Shown here in pieces: positions 58,013 through 64,000 of a stretch of DNA of 64,000 nt (positions within the stretch are counted from its first letter, which is position 1; each line of letters begins with the position of its first letter). The DNA is from Runella sp. SP2 (GTDB lineage Bacteria > Bacteroidota > Bacteroidia > Cytophagales > Spirosomataceae), in the NCBI RefSeq assembly GCF_003711225.1, contig NZ_CP031030.1:5671001-5735000 (forward strand), read 5' to 3'. The translations under genes were made by a program, and so were the position numbers. Below the pieces are notes generated by a model. The model worked only from the letters and a program-made list of their open reading frames with translations, ran no database searches and was not told the origin of the DNA.

Positions 58013-58647
58013 AAAAAGTACTCATTTTTGGGCTCATCATTTGGATGTTCATGGGTTGCAAAACAGCAGAAATAGACCCTGCTGAGCAACTCACTAACAG
58101 TATTTGGACGGGCTTTTTCAAATACAAGCCCGTTCGAGAAAACGACAACAGGCAGTTCGTACTCACGCAGTGTTTTGCCGTCTCTTTTTTGCCCAATGGT
58201 GTTTTTAAGTTTTACGAAGCGTTGGGCGAGTCGGGAGGCACATGGGTTTTGGGCGAAGACAACGTAGTTACCATCACCCAGACCAATAAAAACGTACTTA
58301 AGTTTGAGTTCAACCCTGCTAATCAAGCACTTACGTTCAGAAGCCTAACAGGTGCCCCCGACGAGTGGACGGCCTCAAACATGGAACTATCTGATGTAGC
58401 TAAAACCAGTAAAATGGAAAATGTCAAGTGGAACTACCCTTATGCGGGTAATTATGTTATCATTAAAAAAGACAACTTTAATGACAGTTATTTTGAAACT
58501 GTAACGGGCAAGCAGGCTATACAGCGGTTTCAAACCGTAATTATACAGTCGGGCAGGGTGTTTATTTATCGAAACAACGACGAAATGTACAATACCACTG
58601 CCACAGGCCCCACTACAGGAATCTCCGTCCAACTTATTAAATCATAA
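58009..58647 (+). CDS. Lipoprotein, lipocalin-like, unknown function
   Basis: 212 residues; lipobox MFMGC follows a hydrophobic segment. The mature part starts with a NSIWTGFFKYKP strand and continues as a beta-rich domain (VLGEDNVVTITQTNKNVLKFEF), a pattern seen in lipocalin-like small lipoproteins, then a C-terminal region without known motif. Its start overlaps the LytTR gene. No firm family. Confidence 0.6.
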   Translation: MKKVLIFGLIIWMFMGCKTAEIDPAEQLTNSIWTGFFKYKPVRENDNRQFVLTQCFAVSFLPNGVFKFYEALGESGGTWVLGEDNVVTITQTNKNVLKFEFNPANQALTFRSLTGAPDEWTASNMELSDVAKTSKMENVKWNYPYAGNYVIIKKDNFNDSYFETVTGKQAIQRFQTVIIQSGRVFIYRNNDEMYNTTATGPTTGISVQLIKS

Positions 58648-58658
58648 AGCAGATTCAG

Positions 58659-59090
58659 ATGAAAAAACTCCTCGCTCAAGGTGTAGTTACCCTGCTGACC
58701 TTACTCGCCATAAATCACTCTCTGTCAGCCCAAAGTATCGTGGGTGCTTGGAAACGAACTGCCATCATCACTACCTATTCGGACGGAAAAACCACCGACG
58801 ATATGGCAGAACTTACCAAAGCAATGCCTTGCACGGCCGATATTGTGTATGTTTTTGAAGCCAACGGAAATTTGAGTATGCGCGTCCCGAAAGGCTGCCC
58901 CATTCCTGCGGTACTTTCTACTTGGAAACTCAACGGCTCCACTCTCACAACCAGCATGAAAGACCTTACAAATACCGACCAAGTGAGCATCTCTGGCAAT
59001 ACCATGACCACTACGCACGTGTATAGTCCACAAGATAAATATGTACCCAAAGGGACAAAATCAATAAAAATCATCTATAAAAAGGATTAA
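58659..59090 (+). CDS. Exported lipocalin-like protein
   Basis: 143 residues. Signal peptide ending LSAQ, then SIVGAWKRTAIITTY (the GxW motif of lipocalins), a CTADIVYVFEANGNLSM strand and TWKLNGSTLTTSM / VSISGNTMTTTHVY repeated strands. This matches the 'lipocalin family protein' group common in Bacteroidota. Two Cys in the mature part may form a disulphide. Ligand unknown. Confidence 0.7.
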   Translation: MKKLLAQGVVTLLTLLAINHSLSAQSIVGAWKRTAIITTYSDGKTTDDMAELTKAMPCTADIVYVFEANGNLSMRVPKGCPIPAVLSTWKLNGSTLTTSMKDLTNTDQVSISGNTMTTTHVYSPQDKYVPKGTKSIKIIYKKD

Positions 59091-59107
59091 AACAAATCCC
59101 TCAAACC

Positions 59108-59611
59108 ATGAAAAAGCTACTCATTTACGGCCTTCTATTGGTCGTATTCTTCGTAAATATGGGCGCTGGCTGCGGCAACGACACCACAGAAACCCCCGAC
59201 CCCGACAACTTTACGTCGCTGCTGGGCAAATGGGAAGCCATCCGCGCCCGCTATGAAATTACCAAACAAGATGGCTCCGAAATCAGCTCAGGGCCAGAGT
59301 TGAAGTCGAAGGGTGTGATTATTATTTGGGAGTTTTTTAAAGATGGTCGCATGGTGGCTACAATGGACGGCCAACGTCGCGAAGTGCGCTGGGAACTGAA
59401 AGTAACGCGCCTCAGTGGAAAAGACATTGACGTGGGGCAACTGAAGATCATTGGTAAAGAAGAAAAAGAATTGGCACAAAGCCTCGGCCAAAGTGGAGAT
59501 TTGACGTATGATATTGAGCTGAAAGACAATATCATGTACCTTAAAGTAGATGCTACCAGTCAAGGGCCTTATAAGAAAAATATATTAGTTTATACCTATG
59601 CAAGACTCTAA
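59108..59611 (+). CDS. Small lipoprotein, lipocalin-like
   Basis: 167 residues. Lipobox-like NMGAGCGND after a hydrophobic helix. The mature part opens LLGKWEAIRARYEIT (GxW motif), then VIIIWEFFKDGRMVATMDGQRREVRWELKV, a typical lipocalin-like strand order. 18 bases from the previous gene and 4 bases from the next, so it lies in the same operon. Confidence 0.65.
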   Translation: MKKLLIYGLLLVVFFVNMGAGCGNDTTETPDPDNFTSLLGKWEAIRARYEITKQDGSEISSGPELKSKGVIIIWEFFKDGRMVATMDGQRREVRWELKVTRLSGKDIDVGQLKIIGKEEKELAQSLGQSGDLTYDIELKDNIMYLKVDATSQGPYKKNILVYTYARL

Positions 59612-59614
59612 ACT

Positions 59615-60199
59615 ATGAAGAAAGGAGTGCTATTAATTGGAGGTTTGATTTTATTGAGTTGGCTTGTTTACGAATGTAAATACTACACAAGCTACTGGTT
59701 TGATACTTTCGACCGACCGTGGGCTTACAGTTCTGATAAAAACGCAAAATTATTGGTTGGCAAATGGCAAGGAAGCTTTATCGACCCTGATAATGTAAAA
59801 AAAACGCTCGAAATAGAAATCGATGAACCAGTGACGGAAGAAGAACGTGAACGCAACGCAGCCCGTAAACGTAGTAGCCGAAGAAGGGATAACAAACGTT
59901 CGTTTGACGGCAAAGCCATTGCTAAAAGCCGATTAGGTACCGAAACATACGAGATTTATGGAGCCGTCGAAAAAGACGATTTTCATCGTCTTCACTTTAA
60001 TTTCCGCCCAGAAGACGAGAAAAAACGCGTTCTTCCTAACTTTACTCTATTAGAAGCAAACAGTGGGAATTGGCAAGATAGCATGACCCTAACGCTTTCT
60101 TTTACATATCACAATGCTGACGGCTCTAGCACATGGAAAAGTTCAGACCCTCGCCATTCTAAAAAAGTAACCGCTACGCTGGGCCGAATTCCCCAATAA
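59615..60199 (+). CDS. Membrane-anchored or exported protein, unknown
   Basis: 194 residues. N-terminal hydrophobic segment (MKKGVLLIGGLILLSWLVYECKYY) without a clear cleavage site, so it may stay anchored. The mature part has LLVGKWQGSFIDPDNVKKTLEIEID (again GxW) and then a very basic stretch (RERNAARKRSSRRRDNKRS) that is unusual for a periplasmic protein. Probably related to its lipocalin-like neighbours. Confidence 0.55.
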   Translation: MKKGVLLIGGLILLSWLVYECKYYTSYWFDTFDRPWAYSSDKNAKLLVGKWQGSFIDPDNVKKTLEIEIDEPVTEEERERNAARKRSSRRRDNKRSFDGKAIAKSRLGTETYEIYGAVEKDDFHRLHFNFRPEDEKKRVLPNFTLLEANSGNWQDSMTLTLSFTYHNADGSSTWKSSDPRHSKKVTATLGRIPQ

Positions 60200-60309
60200 T
60201 CTCTTTTTAAGGACATTTTTTATCCATTGCGAAGCTGTTTTTGGCTTCTTTAGGTACGCTTTTGCCTTTATTTTCCATACATCGACACTCATTTTAAATT
60301 CATACATTG

Positions 60310-61851
60310 ATGAATCGCCCCTCTTTTTACTTCACCATTTTTTTGTTGCTGGGTATTTTTGGATGCAGCAAAGAAAACATCGAAACCGATGAATGCGACA
60401 CTGCCCCTACAGCCTGTGGGTGTTCCCAAGCCCCGCCCAACTGTGATGGTAGCAGTGGTACACTTAGTGGCATTGTTTACGTTTCCCCATCAGGCAACGA
60501 CACCAACGATGGAAGCGAAAATAAGCCGTTTAAAACCATTCAAAAAGCCGCTGACGGCGCAGACCCTTCCAAAGCTTTGGAAATCGTTCTGAGAGGCGGA
60601 ACGCACGAAAGTAAAGAAATTAAATTTCGTACGTCCAACATTCATCTTCACTCCTATCCTGGTGAATGGGCTATCATTAAAGCATCCACGACCGTTGAAG
60701 ACATCACAAGCTGTTTGTGGTTTCGAGAACCAACCACTGAAAATATCACCATCGAAAACCTCGAAATAGTGGGTGGTTATCTTTATGGAATAAAGTTTGA
60801 AAGCAATTGGGACGACGACCGTAGCGTACCTTTCTCCAAACGAAGAGGCGTGCGAAACGTAAAAATCTTGAATTGTAAAATCCACGATACGGGTCGGGAC
60901 TGTATTAAAATTGCACCAGGCTGCCAATACATTCAAGTTCTTAATTGCGAAATCTATCGTTCAGGAATTGGACCTGCCAATATTTCGGCTCAAAATGCGG
61001 AAGGCATAGATAACGTCAATGGCTCCAACATGACCGTCCGCAATTGCTACATCCATGATATTGCCACCAACGGTCTTTATGCCAAAGGAGGCGCGAAAGA
61101 TTGTGTTTTTGAGCAAAATTTAATCATGAATTGCGGCGAAGGAGGTTTAATTGCAGGTTATCTCGACACTGATGCCGAGTGGTTTGACACCGATAGTAAC
61201 CCCAATTATTACGAAAGTATCAATGTCATTATTCGAAATAACATTGTTGTGAATACAAAATGGGAAGGAGTGGGGCTTTACGCTGCCCAAAATGCGCAAG
61301 TGTATAATAACACGTTTGTCAATGTAGCACAAAATGCAAGTGCGGCGTTATTGATTGCACGGGGTGAGATATACGGCACGCCCAAAGGGGATAAATTTCC
61401 AAAGTCTAAGGACATCAAAGTGGCTAATAATATTTTTGTGCAAGCCGCTTCCGCTCAAGGATACATGGCCCGTTTACGAGGTTTGCCCGAAGGAGTAAAT
61501 GAATTAGGCTACAATATTTATTACAAACCCAGCCAAGTGTCGTATCGCATAGATAGAAATGATGATGAATACGAAGAGTTTTTAGGGTTTGATAACTGGA
61601 AGACGAAAAGTAAATTTGATAGTAACAGTTTTCTTATCAATCCTAAACTTGACAATTCGTATCATTTAGCTGACGGTAGCCCGTGCATTGGGGTAGGGAA
61701 AGTACTACAAAGTTTGGTAGAAAAAGATTATGACGGCAAGGCGCGAGGTGCTAAAATAGATATTGGCGCTGACCAGTATAACAATGGTTCTTCATTGAGT
61801 GTCCCGCCCGTATCTGTTACAAACGGCACCCGAGGCACTGGAGGCGAGTAA
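60310..61851 (+). CDS. Right-handed beta-helix lipoprotein (DUF1565-like)
   Basis: 513 residues from ATG at 60310 (a TTG lies one codon upstream). Lipoprotein signal with lipobox LGIFGC, then a Cys-rich spacer (CDTAPTACGCSQAPPNC). The DUF1565-type entry IVYVSPSGNDTNDGSENKPFKTIQKA begins a parallel beta-helix of repeated NxxI/V-x-N turns (VRNVKILNCKIHD, MTVRNCYIHDI, NVIIRNNIVVNT, VYNNTFVNV). Such proteins often bind or cleave polysaccharides on the cell surface; no catalytic residues are evident. It converges with the rRNA operon. Confidence 0.82.
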   Translation: MNRPSFYFTIFLLLGIFGCSKENIETDECDTAPTACGCSQAPPNCDGSSGTLSGIVYVSPSGNDTNDGSENKPFKTIQKAADGADPSKALEIVLRGGTHESKEIKFRTSNIHLHSYPGEWAIIKASTTVEDITSCLWFREPTTENITIENLEIVGGYLYGIKFESNWDDDRSVPFSKRRGVRNVKILNCKIHDTGRDCIKIAPGCQYIQVLNCEIYRSGIGPANISAQNAEGIDNVNGSNMTVRNCYIHDIATNGLYAKGGAKDCVFEQNLIMNCGEGGLIAGYLDTDAEWFDTDSNPNYYESINVIIRNNIVVNTKWEGVGLYAAQNAQVYNNTFVNVAQNASAALLIARGEIYGTPKGDKFPKSKDIKVANNIFVQAASAQGYMARLRGLPEGVNELGYNIYYKPSQVSYRIDRNDDEYEEFLGFDNWKTKSKFDSNSFLINPKLDNSYHLADGSPCIGVGKVLQSLVEKDYDGKARGAKIDIGADQYNNGSSLSVPPVSVTNGTRGTGGE

Positions 61852-61865
61852 TATATATCACAAAA

Positions 61866-61893
61866 AAAGAGGAGCTCATTTCTGAACTCCTCT
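61866..61893 (-). terminator. Terminator of the rRNA operon
   Basis: Stem GAGGAGCTCA/TGAACTCCTC (one internal mismatch, 4-nt loop) followed on the minus strand by a T-run. It lies just past the 3' end of the 5S gene. Confidence 0.8.
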
Positions 61894-61906
61894 CGGATTT
61901 TAATAT

Positions 61907-62016
<110 letters not shown>

Positions 62017-62089
62017 CAAGGTTATTAGCTATTTCGTCTTTCAATAAGCAATTGACATTGGTAGAGAATAATTTATGCAAATCTGTATT

Positions 62090-64000
<1,911 letters not shown>

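Overview
The window is chromosomal DNA from a member of the Bacteroidota, most likely a Cytophagales/Spirosomataceae-type bacterium (Runella-like; this is an inference from gene content, not a species call). The evidence is a TonB-linked outer-membrane beta-barrel protein with a carboxypeptidase-like N-domain, a DUF5916 protein, TPR histidine kinase plus LytTR regulator pairs, many short 'MKK' signal peptides and lipoproteins, few Shine-Dalgarno sequences, and -7 boxes of the TAnnTTTG type.

Layout. 1-10 kb holds ordinary envelope and housekeeping genes: an M3 peptidase cut by the window edge, a metallophosphoesterase, a beta-barrel receptor with a LolA-like partner, an LTxxQ protein and a DUF5916 protein. 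10.1-47.3 kb is the dominant feature: twelve large MacB/FtsX-type permeases, all on the minus strand, in four PadR-headed transcription units plus one permease with its own promoter. No ABC ATPase lies nearby. Eleven of the twelve carry an N-terminal permease-prefix domain. Two unrelated inserts interrupt the array: an A+T-rich HipA-like kinase/DUF3037 pair (21.3-23.0 kb) and a secreted sugar-phosphate-isomerase-like gene (31.8-32.7 kb). 47.5-51 kb carries a glycosyltransferase and a two-gene Septu-like (PtuA/PtuB) defence module. 51-53.7 kb is a TPR histidine kinase/LytTR pair. 54-61.9 kb is a run of plus-strand secreted or lipid-anchored proteins (cupin, two S74 'tail fiber domain' proteins, lipocalin-like lipoproteins, a beta-helix lipoprotein) with a solitary LytTR protein. 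61.9-64 kb is the 3' part of an rRNA operon on the minus strand (5S and most of 23S).

The most interesting signal is regulatory. All five permease transcription units share an upstream pair of 16-bp palindromes (TGTCC-N6-GGACA type, 4-6 bp apart). Each also has a TGGCA-containing element placed like the -24 box of a sigma-54 promoter; the best copies also have a -12 box. Two units have an IHF-like site between the two. This is enhancer/sigma-54 architecture and suggests that the whole array answers to one enhancer-binding protein encoded elsewhere. In the third unit a nested inverted repeat built from REP-like hairpins sits between enhancer and promoter.

A second signal is mosaicism. The first ~85 codons of each prefixed permease are nearly identical within an operon and differ between operons, while the permease bodies group across operons. 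This suggests that prefixes are homogenised, or bodies swapped, locally.
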